NCBI GenBank assembly: GCA_964019135.1
Contig: OZ025258.1
Coordinates: forward strand, 16,337,771 to 16,401,770
Reading direction: 5' to 3'
Source: Arenicola marina
Taxonomy: Eukaryota; Annelida; Polychaeta; Arenicolidae
Length of the DNA: 64,000 nucleotides
The position numbers and the translations under genes were made by a program. How positions within the stretch are numbered: position 1 is the first letter of the stretch; each line of letters begins with the position of its first letter. Shown one piece after another: positions 1-13,800 of this stretch. Under the pieces are notes generated by a model. That model searched no databases. It saw nothing but the letters and a program-made list of their open reading frames with translations, and was not told the DNA's origin.

Positions 1-1138
1 TAGGTTTGGATACAAATTCCTATAAATCAAATCAGATTTCTGCAAGTGCGCAATCACTGGTACCTGCGCAATCACTGGTCCACCTTCTATACATCTAGAA
101 ATCAGTTATCAAGATCTTCGAATATCTATATATTAGCATTCTTCATTATATTTAAAAAGTAGTACAGTAGTCCAATTATAAAATCAAAACAAGTTGTGCT
201 CCCCTTCTTTAGTACATCTACTTCAAAACTAAAAGCTTCTATCACAGCTGCGTGTCATTTGGGATCTCTGTCTATCGTAGACTACTTCTTGCTGGTTTTG
301 CTACATTGAATAATGGCGGACCACACTTACATAAACAAATATTCACAGTACTTTGCTTCACACTGGGTAACCGTAACACAACCCAGTCAACCAGTCGCCC
401 AGTTTCAAATTCTAGAGATCTTGAGCATAATTACTCACGCTCATTACATGAGCTGAGTCCTGAAGTTACAAATCCAAATCAGGGAGCAGGAAGGCAGGAA
501 CATAATTATTGCCGGCCACATCTATCTGACCATGGCACTCCACCTACACCCTGCAATGATCCCTCCCCACAAAACACGGCACTTTTAAACTTTGAGAACG
601 AACATTTTCGGTGAGTCAATTTTTTTCATTGCCTTAGCCTATTTTTAGATGGCAATTTCTCTCGAACAAAACATTACAGATCACAAATAAAGCAACCTAG
701 GGTAGATCTAATAAGAACCTAAATCATGACAGATTTTGTCAGGGGCAGGTCACTTGACTACAAATCAAATGTACTACTAGACTACTTTTTCAGTACCAAA
801 ACTTTGATATTAAATATACAAAATAGCATAATATGATAATATGTAAAACTTCACCTTTAAAAAGAACAAGTCATAAGGTTATGAGAAACAGTTTAGCCTA
901 GTTATCATCAGTGGGAGTCCAAAAAATTGCTTCACAACTAAGTCAAAGGCTACGCTCGCCTTCTAGGTTTTACCTACAACATATTAAGTCCTTTATGGGT
1001 TACATAGAAAATTATCGCACATAAAACAACTAAAGCGTATTTCAAGCGTGAGCTAAAAAAATTATCAAATGATTGGATACAAAAACGAAAAAGCAACCTG
1101 GGCGATAATAGGCCCATAATACGAGCATCAGTACGAAC
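1..1138. other. Left edge, no secure exon
   Basis: About 1.1 kb downstream of the last secure SART3 exon. It is AT-rich. A minus-strand open stretch beginning at 968 (KASVAFDLVVK...) follows an AG and could continue the RRM, but it has no pyrimidine tract and soon meets a stop. No repeat or RNA gene was recognised. Confidence 0.4.
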
Positions 1139-1816
1139 CTCGTCTTTGAACTCCACGTAGGCGTAACCCTTGGACTTGCCCCGGAAGTTACGCACGAGCC
1201 GGACTTCCGTCACCTCTCCGGACTACAGCACGGAACAAAGACAAAGGTTGCCATGGTTAACAGTGCTTCTCAGAGCCATGCGGCAAAGGTAACGATGGTA
1301 CCGTCATGCCGGCGATAACTAACATAGTATACCTGCATATTAAGTTATATCTACGAGCCACTGTTTAGTAATATAGTTGTATATCTTAATAGTTTCGAAG
1401 CATGACAAATACTATGCTCACGTTAACATGTACTGGGTGAAACCTACAACGACGGGCGTACTTATATTACTGATCTGAATAATATGGACTATAGATAATT
1501 ATGACTATTGGCATTCTGCACACAAACCAAAAAGGGACTGAGATACAACACCCAAATATCGCTCGGCATACCATGAAATTATCGATCATAGATCAACACC
1601 AACATTTCAAAAATCTAACGAATTTCACTATGATCTATACTTATATTCGGCCATATAGAGTCTTCACCTTGGAAAAAATCTCTTTAATCCGCGTCTCGTC
1701 GATGCTGAACTCAAGGTTACTGACGAAGGCGGTTCGGTTCTGTTTGGAGGCGTCCAGGGCTCCTGGCGTAGATGTGGATTCCTGTTGAGTGGGGTCCGCG
1801 GCGGCGTCATCACCTG
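1139..1816 (-). other. SART3: SART3 exons 17-18: first RNA recognition motif
   Basis: Exon 17 (1816-1668) ends with TAFVSNLEFSIDETRIKEIF, containing the RNP2 strand of an RRM. Exon 18 (1222-1139) encodes GEVTEVRLVRN followed by the RNP1 strand KGYAYVEF. Together they cover about two thirds of RRM1 and align with the human protein at the same place. The exon 18 donor is GTTCGT. The next expected exon, finishing the RRM, is not securely seen; a weak candidate begins near 968. The 3' splice site of exon 17 lies immediately beside a SINE tail. Confidence 0.88.
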
Positions 1817-4800
1817 CTGGGGGTAAGGTTGGTTGGTTGGTTATTCAGGACGCTTTAACCACTGTTGGTCATATCGCGTCAATGGGAGACGGAAGGGAGA
1901 ATGGAGCCATGTCCCCCGGGGGTATCCCCCTACTCTTTGCGAAGAAGGAGATGGGATCTTGCGACCACACAGACATGGCCACAGCGGGGCGCGAACCACC
2001 GATCCACGTGCCGTTAGCCTCTCAGGTGGCCAGAGCGCTGAAAGCCAGCGCCCTAACCCACTGAGCTGTCGAGGCCGCCCCCAGGGTGTAAGGAGGCTGG
2101 TGGTTAGGGGGGTGAATGGCATTGGGTGGGTGGGTGGGCGTTTTGCGCCACCTTTGTGTATACATGGGGTTCAATGCAGTCTTTGGCTTTACAGGACGCG
2201 TCACTGCATATTACGTCCCGAAGGTGACCCGTTTATCATTGTGAGGGACGCCAGCTGCCTCAAGGTCAGATTGCACCACGTGGCGTCTGTTTTCTGTCGT
2301 TCTGATTATAGGCGACGCCAGTCTTCAAGGTCATATGGTGAAGATAGAAACGCGCAAACATATATGACAATACCGTACCTTTGATCTTTTTACTGGGAGG
2401 TTCTTGCGTGTCAGGAGCCGTCCCTTTATAGCCTGGGGGCGGAGCTACGGACGCCTTAGGCGGGCCCTTGTAGCCGGGGGGCGGCGCTACAGACGCCTTC
2501 TTTTCACTAGGCGGAGGTTTGAAGCCTGGAGAGTGAGGGACTTTGAAACCGTCTTTGTCAAGGCTGGCAGCCGTGTTATCCTCCAGCTGTGATAAATATA
2601 AACATGTATCTTAATAATAATAAAAAAATACTGACATCCAGCTGTGATAAATATAAATATATATCTTAATATAAAAAATGGTATTAAATAAATTCGAAAA
2701 AAATATTTATATCCGGTATAAATAGTGGTAAATCCCTATTCATCCGAATACATAGTAACCAGTCAAGCAACTCACAGCATTTTACCGATTCATTATTAGT
2801 GATTAACTTATAATATAAGATCTTTTAGACCATAACCTGAAATACTTAAAATAAGGGCAACAACCAGAATGGGCATTTAAAAAAGGTACAATATTTCCGA
2901 CGGTTATAATTCAGCAGTTTAAAGCTTTAGCGGGTCATAAAAACACGGTATTTTCGGTTGATTGGATATACGCACAGGCCATATGGATGGCCGTTGTCTA
3001 GAACTACGAGACACAAAAATCGCGATTAGGTTACTATAAAAATAAGTAAACACCAACTTTTCTCTTCGGTGTACCCTGCGTCGAACTGTCGTCTGCTGGA
3101 TCTGCCGGCGGGGCGTCCAAAGGTTTCTTCTGCCCGCGTACGAAGACAACCGGCGCTTTCTCGCTGCTCGCCGCACTGGTTCGCGCCTCCGCTCCGGCGC
3201 TTCGCACTGGACGGTTCTGCTGGGGCGGTGTCTCTTTTTGCCATTGTATAGGCTTTGGTGGAGGTTGTGCTTTCTTTTCCGTTTTCTTTTCCGCTTTCTT
3301 GACATTTCTCTGCTTCTTTTTCTGGTCGGTAAGGGCGGCTTCTTTCCCCGCTGCCTGTGTGTTAGGTAAAATGGGCACACAATTAAAAACACTTTCAAAA
3401 ATATATGTAAATGCTAAAGAATAACACATGGAATCTTCAGTCGTCGGCATCTTGCCTTTTTCCCTTTGATGATTGTTCAAGAGGACGGAATGCATATGCG
3501 ACGAAATACATATTTTCTTTCCGCTTTTACGATGATGATAGCTTTTTTACACAATATATAAATGACTCTAAGAGTCTCTAGATCACCTATACATACATAT
3601 GCAGATAACAGAACAACACAATCAATACCTTCTCCTGAGCTGCCACACTTTTAAGCAGAAATGTCTGTGTTTTAAGCTGCTTTTTCTGCTCATGAAGGCT
3701 AAATTAGGCCAACACACATCCAGGAAGAATGAAATGTGGTTGGATAAAAGATGCCGCAGATGCAGGTGCTTAGGGATTTGCAAACTGATCATCAATGCCA
3801 ACATTGTCCGGATGATCAGCATCGTGGTGTAAACCGCACTTTTCGGCGTTTTCAGTCCTACCTTTTCGCGCCTCTCCTCCACTCGTTTCATCTGCGCCGC
3901 ACAGCGTGTTACCGCCTGGTCGTACTGCTCCAAGGTCCCTGGTCAAAGAAAACGAAATAGTCGTGGTTTATGCCACAGTTGTGCAGATTCAGTGCAAACT
4001 GGGCCACAGGTTAATGTTCTAGGCACCGCTTTTTTGCCCACGAAGGCTAAATTCGTCCTGGGTTGGAATCCGGACCGGGGCAACTAATCTTGGGCATGTT
4101 TCATCCATCCATCCTTCATCGAGGTGCCCGAGCCCGGATTCGAACCCAGGACCTATTGATCTGCGGTCTAGTGCGCTAACCACTACATCAGAGAGCCCCC
4201 CGCGCCCCCCCCCCCCCGTTTGGCACGTGAAGGCTAAAATAGCCCAAAAAAACGTCCCGGGAAAATGAAAAATGGTTATACTCCCCCCCCCCCCACCCCC
4301 CCACCCGAGGTGGGGGTGACAGGGGGCGTTCACCTACTGAACTAAGGGGATTCATCCTTCCTTGTTAGGGTTTCAGCATAGCTCACGTATTACTCACGCC
4401 TATTCCCTACAGTAATCCATTTCGTGGGTTCTAATATGGAAGATGGACCAAGCTATGGAGGCTCCCCCATCCAATAGGTTACAATCACACATTCAGTGAA
4501 TCACTGTATAGTTCTTCCGCTATTCAATCGTAGTCTTTTCACGCAAAACATCGTATAATGAACGGATCTCCAGTCATAATATATATTTCACGTATAAGGA
4601 CATCTTTAGCAAGTATCATTGTTTTTTGCAAACACATATATTTTGATCACGCAAAGCACGGCATATTAGAAAAAGCGATATTGCAGTTACAACATTTGAG
4701 AATTACGGATGATGATGTAAAAAGTCCATTTGTACCTTCTTCTCTTTCGTATGTGATATAAGCTTCGCAGACAGATTCTGGCCAGTCGTTGACCGAGTTA

Positions 4801-7800
4801 ACAGCTCTCTGAAGAACTTTCCGACAGTGTTTGTGGTCTCCATAGCATCTAAAATAGCAAATATCTAAGTAAGCAACACTGCAGTATCTCTACATACCAG
4901 TTATACGAACGCTTGGCAATGTTATACACTGCTGTATTTCTACATATGATATTTAATCACATTTCGTACTGACGGGCTTAGGCGTTACCTTATTGGAAAA
5001 TACCTATTTGTCTCGCAAATTTTTACTGACGGAAAAACTGTATATACTCGCACTATTTGTACGAGGAGTTTTTAAACGCTTTGTGAAGTTTTCGTTTTCT
5101 GAACTACAACAGACGTTTACCTTTCCATGTTGTAGAAGTCGAGCCAGGCGGTTGCTTGGTTACTGAAGCCGGACTGGAGGACTAGATTCCACAGCTCCCT
5201 CGCCTTCTCCATATTACGGCAGAACTTGGCCTAGAAGACAAGTTTCATGTTAACACTTATTAAACCCGGCACCCGGTTCATGGTCAGCGGCTAAATACAA
5301 TGTAATGACGCAATGCGTTACAGTTCCACACGTGTCGAATTGAGAACAATCGAGGTCGAATTACAGGACGTAAAGGCATGTAAAGACATAAGATTCATAC
5401 ATGTAATGTATGATGTATGATCGTACATACGATTCTTGCATGTAATGACACACGATTATTGCATGTAAAGACACACGATTATTGCATGTAAATCCACAAG
5501 ATTCATACATGTAAAGACATAAGATGTATGCATGTAATGACACACGATTCTTGCATGTAATGACACAAGATTCATGCATGTAACGACACACGATTCTTGC
5601 ATGTAAGACACAAGATTCATGCATGTAATGACATAAGATTCTTGCATGTAATGACACAAGATTCATGCATGTAACGACACACGATTCTTGCATGTAAAGA
5701 CACAAGATTCATGCATGTAACGACACACGATTCTTGCATGTAAGACACAAGATTCATGCATGTAATGACATACGATTCTTGCATGCAAAGACACAAGATT
5801 CATACATGTAAGCTTTAGTTACTGGTACTGGAAGTAGGGGAATGGCAGTCTATCGGTGCTGTGTATCGTTTAAGCAAGGAGAAATATGCTTACCTCGATC
5901 CGTGCCCAGTACTGAAGGAGGTAGCAGTTAGGATCTCCATCTTCCGGATAATCTGCCAATGTATGATCGAAACCGGTACAGCACAAATAATGGAAACTTT
6001 ATGACTACAACAATGATAAAGATGATGTGACAATGCTATACATATAACATACACAATACATGTACTGCTGTTACAAACGTATTCATATAGCAGTTACGGA
6101 CCTCACAATGGGCTGGGCTCTTTCAGGTTTCAATCGTATACATGTATTTGCATGTATTTGCCAATTAAATGAATTGGTATGTGAGGTTTCTGTTGTGCAC
6201 CTAAGGGCTAAACTGGGCCAACTACCCCCTCCCCCCCCCCCCCTCCCTTCCCTACCCCCACGATTCGAACTCGCGATCTATTGCTCCGCATTCTAGTGTG
6301 ACAACCACTACACCAGAGAGGCCAGGCTACTTGTATTCATAATCTATTAAAGCACAATCCATTGCTGTAATGAGTATAGCTAACAGGGATTAAGCGACTA
6401 CGTGGGCACACATGTGTTTCTAGGTACTGTCATTTAATTCATTATAATACATTCCGCATATGGTGTGGTTCATATTGTACTAAACAAAGAAATAAAAAGC
6501 GACCCAGCTACGTATTTTTTTTTATTTTATTTTGTTGTTGATTTTTTGGTACTTTTAGGGCGATACATACGCAGCTGTAGGTATGCTATGGCGCGGTCAA
6601 ACGTGTCCCGTAGCTCTTCCAGCTCCTTGACGTGATCTGCAACATACAAGGGAACGACAACATGACTCGCGGGGAGAACGTTTATTAGATGGAACCGCCG
6701 TGATGTGTGGGTGGGTGGGGGTGGGGGGGGGGGCAGCGTACTAGACTGCAGTACTACAAGTTGTGGGTTGAACCCCCCCCCCATACCCCACCACCCTGTG
6801 TCTGGAGCCCTTACTCACATCAATGAGCAGAAAAACACAATACGAACATTCACCAGTAAAGCGGATAATGATAAATCATTACATTGTACATGTATTAACT
6901 TCAGGTGCCAGCGAAATCGAAGATGAAAATCATTTAACAACTACGTGTCCTCTATATGCAAAAATAAGATCCCACTATCTCAGTTCTTGCAACCTGTCTA
7001 AATTTGAGGGTCAGCAACTTATCAACAATAGAAATACTACAATTGTCAGAAATGTCGCGGCATTCATTTATGAGACGTTCAAATTGCATGTAATATGTAA
7101 GTCGGTTCTTATATCGTTCATTTATTGTTGTAAACATATATGTACTTTTTGGCTAAGGCCTAAACGGTACAATAAAAGATTCTTCTACATATTGCCTTAT
7201 TAAGTAGAGAATATGCCCCAAATATCGTCAGGTGTACCTTCCTCCCAGTTGACCCGCCGTCGGAGGTAGTCACAGTACGCCGTCCAGATCTGTAGGAACT
7301 CGGATCCTTGGGTAAAGCCAGAGTTCATGGCTCGATCAAACATTTCTGCAAGGAGAAAATGAGCATGCTATCTAACCAGTCTGCAAAAACCCATATAAAG
7401 CTGGGAGCTGTGAGGAATTTGTATTCCAGTGGCCAATTTCACGTAGATAGTTTAGGCGGCTACGGGGATTAGTTGACTAAAATCGCCCATCATTTACATG
7501 GTAATTGAACAGGGAGGGGGTGCGACTGGAGGAAGGGGGGCTGAAAATAACCGAGGTGTCCTGGGTGTAACTGGGTGTCCACCAATTTTTTACAATCGGC
7601 GGCGGTGGGGGGGGGGGGGGGAGGGGAAAAAACTACGACTTTGACAGTCCTTAACATGCCCTTAAATACCCCTCCCACCCCTTGGATCCGCCTCTGGGTT
7701 GCATCTACAAAATGTTTCTTGTCAATGTATTTCGTTGGAAACACGTGACACAAGGTGTTCGAGGAATCGTTACCTTTGATTTTCTCATGTCCCGCCAGAT

Positions 7801-10800
7801 GGCGCTCCAGCGCTCTGACGTATCCCAGCCAAAGGACCACTGACCACGGACAGTTGCGCACGGCCCGCTCGTACACAGATATAATTATCGTCTTTATCCC
7901 GAGGGCGTCGTCCTGAGAAAGATGTTACAAATCCTGGCATTAACGCTAGCTGATTAAACACGAAATGGTGGTGCCCTAGTTTTTTTATTTATAAGGCGGT
8001 GCAGCAGATAGAACCGCACCACCCTCGGTATTTCCGTCTACTATGGTAGGGATCATCTACGAAACAGTGGTCACAGGATCTTTTACGCATGGAAATGAGT
8101 AAGAGACAAATTTACAAAACTCTAGGGAGGGTATATGCTATACATGTGGTATCAGTTGTCTGTATTGTTTTTCAAAACTAACAGTTTGCTGCCTCATTTG
8201 GATGATATCATTAATCATGTAAATGTAATATTTAGGGCATATTAGTAAAACAAATGTGAAACCGGCAACAAATGGCTAGCCATGAAACTCATAAACATTA
8301 TGTCGAATAGATTGCAGGAACAAAGCGCCTATTTCAAAAAGAACCTAACAGCGCCAAAAACCTTCTGTAGTTAAAAACAAAACCTTCGCCGACGTCAATA
8401 GAATAAACAAATACCCTCAGTGATCATATTTATACCTCCTGTTAGATCCGCTATTCTATTGTGTATTGCAAAATATGTCGGTATTTGCCTTTAATACTGT
8501 AAAATCATTCTTGTTTTATATGACATTTGTTGGTGATTAATTATGCACGAGCTTGATTAAATAAACAATTATTGACATTATTTCCCCGGGATTAATAAAA
8601 TACGAAAATGTTCATCAAACGCGTGTGAATGTGCTGATGACTCCATGTAGCTGAGCTCACCAAGTACTTCGTGTATTTGATCCACATGGCGGGGTTCAAA
8701 CAGTTTTCTTCGGTGGCTCGCTCGAAAAGACACTGGATCCTGGCCGGGTCGCCCTGCGATATCTCGTGGTCTATGTAGGCCACGTATTCAGCGAAGCGCG
8801 GCGTCTTGCCAGATGTCTGACAGAGAAATAAATATAAATTTGAGTTTTAGGCCCATTTTGTGCAGACAACGGCTAAACTGTGCCAAAGAACCGCCCAGGA
8901 CGATGAAGGAAGAATGGATGAAACATGCCCCAACTTTGTTTCCCCCGGCCCGGATTTTAACCCAGGACATATTCATCTGCAGTCTATAGCCGTAACCATG
9001 GCTGGTTGTATATTCAGGACGCTTTAACCACTTTTGGTCATATCGCGTCAATTGGAGAAGGAAGGTGGAGGAGCCATGTCCCCGGGGGTAACCCCCTACT
9101 CTTTGCGAAGAAGTACATGGGATCTTTCTCCTGCGACCACACAGACATGGCCACAGCGGGGCTTGAACCATCGATCCACGTGCCGTTAGATTCTCAGGTG
9201 GCCAGAGCACTCAAGGCGAGCGCTCTAACCCGCTGAGCTACCGGGCCGGCCCCCAACTTCATATTGGACGCTACAGCTTACCAGAGCTTTCTCAAACGGG
9301 AGAAGGTCGGCAAGTCTCTGCTGACTCTTCTGGTAGGTTTGCTCTATCGCCTGATCCACGCCATCTGTCGTCCATTCTACGTACTCGTTCCACGTGTCGT
9401 CAAGTCCTGTAACCATGGCAACGGGTTCCGACACTGCTGTGCTGCTTCGCAACGTGCGAATGATGCATATCATTAGACTATTGAGCGATCGAGAAATATG
9501 ACAATGTATTTATAATATGCTAGGTTATGAGAATCGTTACCTTGCCTTCGAGCCTGTTGGCAACACCAACAGAAAACTAGCAGTTACATTACCGGTATCA
9601 GTGTTATATGTACCGTTTTCGTGTTTTCATGTTCATGTTTGCATGTTTTCGTTACCTTGCCTTCGAGCCTGTTGGCAACACCAACAGAAAACTAGCAGTT
9701 ACATTACCGGTATCAGTGTTATATGTACCGTTTTCGTGTTTTCATGTTCATGTTTGCATGTTTTAGACATGCTGAAAGGCTTCGTGAAAACTTTTGATAG
9801 ATACTCTATCAGGTTAAGTAGCTTGTATAATCTACACATTGAACTGTGAAGTGTAGTTGCTGGGCCAAAACAGTATAGGCAGAGATACAGATTTGTGTAA
9901 AGGGCACTTGTTATTTGGGGAAATATACATGGGAAATTGTTATCTCACCTATCAATGGCAGGGACAACTGGCGCCGGAACAGGGCTAGGATCTTGTTAGT
10001 CTGGGCATCAATCTGCTCCTGTTGTTCCTCCGACACCACTGATCCAGGCAATGGCTAATAAAAATCGGTATCAGGATTCATTATATATTGATGAGGTCAT
10101 ATATATATATGTATGATTATGGAACATGTCACAACCATTTGAACCACAGCACTTAACTGATGTATACCCATTACATTTGTTGCACATCAAGCCAGAGAAA
10201 ACTTTACATTAGAATATTGTATTGACAGTATATCCTGATGTATAAAATATTTAATTTACACAAAAGCAACAAATACTCTAATGCCCACATACCTGCAAAC
10301 CCGCCAAAATAGCATTTTCAAATTCTCTGTAAGCCTCCCAGATCACGCTTCCCTTCGTCACATGTAACCCAACAGCTGTGAGAGCTTTCTCAAAGGCATT
10401 CCGGACTTTCTGGATGCCATTAGTCTCAGCCATGCCTCCAATGGCAAACTGCACATATTCCAACCATACGCCAACGGCTGAAAGCAGTAAACCCATCTTG
10501 ATATGGTATGTCTAATAACCACATTGAAATTGTCACTATAAATCAAAAATTCAATGATGTTCTTCTAAACATTTAAATGGTTCTGTTTTAACTAGTGTTT
10601 TGGGCTTTACATGGAGTCAGCATTTCACAAAGCCAAATACAAAAATCAACTTACAGGTGAATGTATATATAGATATATATACAACAGCCTAACATACCCA
10701 TGTAATCATTTGTAGCTCGCTGAAATAGTCTAGTGACATTCTCTCTTTCTTCAGAACTTGATACGATTTGGATTTCATCTTCCAACCAATCCAACCACAG

Positions 10801-13800
10801 TCCTAAAGAAAGCCAATACATAAACCATTAGTCATAAATATCAATACATCAACCCAGTCAGTCACATAACCTTTTAATATGATATTAATTATTTCCAAGA
10901 TATATCTATTGCTACATACTATAGTATATCACTAATCTGATCAGTCACATTGCCCTATTTTTGCGGTAGAACTTACTTTCAGTCAATGGAAAGATCTCAC
11001 TCATCTTCTGACGTGTTGTTCTCAATTTATCCAATTCTCCAGCCTTCCTCAATAACTTTATAAGTTCAATGTATGGGTCATACAAGAAAGGATTCCCAGA
11101 TATCTGTAACAAAAAATAATATATAATAAAAAATAATATAATACAATTAAAGCAGTGATTCTGATAGGTATGCCAGTGGGTGGGGCTCAGTGTCGCAGAG
11201 CTGCATAAAATTATAGGACATCAATTTAAATGAAATATTGCAGAGTCTGCTCACTATATATTTACAATGCTTCACCATGTTCCCTCACAGCTAAATGGAA
11301 TGTGTCATCTGATTTTTGTGTGACAAATGATGTAGGACCCATACCTATAAAAAATACTGTTATAGTTTATAAGTTTATCACTGATTCCAATCAAGTCCGA
11401 TATATCTATATGCAGAAACCTAACCATATTATAGGACTTGCACCATCTCAGATGAGCAGTAAAATGGGAATAGATGAAACCAAAAGACTTCAGCCTCTCG
11501 CTAACTCCTCCTTGATACCCCCTCCCCCTCTCTCCCCTTCCTGATATCCAGTGCCTTTTCCCATATCTCTGCTTACCATAATCCCATCCAGCGAACTCTG
11601 ACGTCAATTGTTTATACAAGCAGTTGTGACAACTATAATGTTAACAACATTCACATCTCCCATCACACCTCTTATCAAGTGTGAAACAACTACAAATCAT
11701 TTGACTTCTCATTTGCAGCTTGGTTTTTCTGTAAATAAATATCTTATTTGCTAATCGCTGGGCTTCATAACAAGAGCCCAACGTCTACGCCATGATTGGA
11801 TCTGGACTTCAGAGCACAACAGCAATGGTGGCCGAAAACAGTTCTTGCGACAGGGTGCTCTGACAAAAATGAGTGCTCAGTCTTTTACAAGAGTCGCTGG
11901 GACTATTGGACACATATTTTTGAATTATAAAAGGTTTTCAGTTAAGCAGGTATCAATATATAGGGAACAAACACATGACATAATTAAGCTTTTTGTAAAT
12001 TTTATGCACTCTCATGATCGCTGGCTTTCAGCAAGCTGTCCGCTCTGGCCTTTAGGCCATCTCTGGTAAGCAGTCAACATACCCTGACAGAGCGGTTATG
12101 GGCGGTAAACCCCTAAACGAGTGGAATTTGGCTGTAAAATTTCTAGACTGATTTTGTATGCAAAATGCTCTGACCGAGCAGATTTTGGTGGTAATTAATC
12201 CTGACAGAGCAGATTTTGGCAGTAAAACCCTCAACAAGTAGAATTTGATGGTAAGACTCCACAACCAGGCGGATAGAAATACTATTTCTCGTTCAACCAA
12301 ACTAAATTAAAGTCACCATAGCATGTAACTCAGTCTATTTGCGACAAAGCAAAGTGTCTGCTGCCAATGGAGTGTCAGCATGGAGAAACGGTCTCACTTT
12401 TCGCGAAAAGACACTAAACTCGCGAAAAGACAGCGCAAATGCCAATTTCAACTTCTACCTCAACTAATTGGTGTCACATAACTGCGGCATGCGTGTCTCC
12501 TACCCCAATAATACTAACATTTTATTTCGTGGAAAATGGCAACCCAATCTTGATGAATTGAAAAAAAAAGGTTTCAGGCAATACATGTCCCATTTACGAT
12601 TAGATTGTCGCATTATCGTCTTTTCGCGAAAAGACTTCATAACGCAAACATGTATACGCTACTGCACGCCATCTAGTGATAGTGGAGCAGAAAAGGGTGT
12701 TTTTTTAGCGGAATCGTTCACATTGTGAGACAAGCACCAAACTTGGCATAGACGTTCCCCTGGGACTCAAAAAAAGCCCGTTAGCCACTTAAAAATCCAA
12801 ATTTTTCCAGATGGCCGCCATCTTCACCATAAAAATACGATTTTCGCCGTTAAAGTTGATTGAGTAGTCCGACTTTAATGATTTTGATATCGATTTATAT
12901 GTTTTAGACCACGCCAAAACCGAATTTTCAGATCATAAGATCAAAATGGTGGCCATTTTTCAAGATGGCCGCCAATTCCACCCAAAAAATACGATTTTCG
13001 CCACTAAATTTGACTGAGTAGTCAGACTTTAATTATTTTGATGTCGATTTATATGTTTTAGACCACGCAAACCGAATTTGCAGATCTTAAAATCAAAATT
13101 GCTGCCATTTTTCAAGATGGCCGCCAAATTTCACCATACAAATACGATGTTCGCCATTAAAGTTGACTGAGTAGTCCGACTTGAATTATTTTGATGTCGA
13201 TTTATATGTTTTAGAAGACCACGCTAAAACCGAATTAGCAGATCTTAAAATCATCAGAGAACTGTTATTGATTGAATCGGTGCATTGTTGTATTAAATCA
13301 GGTACAGTGTTTGACAAGCTTATACAACATTAAAAGGGAGTAACATTCAACAAATTAACAGCAGCAAAAGCAAGGCTTATTAGCTGCAGAGCTCATACAA
13401 AATGTTTCATATCATTCACATATCAGCTAGACTGTGTACAAATCATAGAAAAAAAAAAAAAAAAAAATACAACAGAAAAGGCTTATTGCATGGTAAGTCA
13501 GTAGCACTTCATGGATTTTGGGGATGGACAAATATCTTTGATCTGAGCTCTCGTTTATACACTTCTATTGAATCGGCGTTGAAATTTATTCTATTGCACC
13601 ATTCGTTGTACACTATACTACCTCTATACTTCACAGTCTTCCGTAGATAATTCGTTCTGGCCTTAGGTGTGTGATACAACTTGGATCCTCGAGTACCATA
13701 ACCGTGTATTTGATAATTATTAATAAATAGAGAGGCAATCACCTTTGCTAGATGACCTGTATAGCGTTATAGCATTTCAACATCGTTTATTTTCAAAAAG

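Larger units (their letters stand above)
3862..11103 (-). other. SART3: SART3 exons 2-14: HAT-repeat region
   Basis: These thirteen exons encode the half-a-TPR helical repeats. Characteristic aromatic positions are visible: LWLDWLEDEI (exon 3), VWLEYVQFAIGG (exon 4), LALFRRQLSLP (exon 5), WNEYVEW (exon 6), RFAEYVAYIDHEI (exon 7), NCPWSVVLWLGYVRALERH (exon 8), IWTAYCDYLRRRVNWEE (exon 9), LLQYWARIE (exon 11), AWLDFYNMER (exon 12) and HCRKVLQRAV (exon 13). Each has a direct counterpart in order in human SART3, so the HAT domain is complete. Exons are 59-185 bp and introns mostly 150-900 bp; several introns carry SINEs or a minisatellite. Confidence 0.93.

Noticed and set aside
252..614. Plus-strand open frame of 120 codons ending in a GTGAGT donor-like site
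   Set aside because: No recognisable domain, composition like random sequence, and no matching acceptor or neighbour exon; it lies antisense to the SART3 3' region.
830..970. Possible nineteenth SART3 exon on the minus strand (KASVAFDLVVK...)
   Set aside because: Only loose resemblance to the end of an RRM, weak acceptor without a pyrimidine tract, and a stop soon after. Left as unproven.
5361..5705. Minus-strand open frame with repeated Met-His-Glu-Ser words
   Set aside because: Entirely inside the 23-bp minisatellite; the frame is a product of the repeat.
5392..5811. Regularly spaced repeats that could suggest a CRISPR-like array
   Set aside because: Spacers are not unique, the unit is a continuous 23-bp tandem, and the context is a eukaryotic intron.
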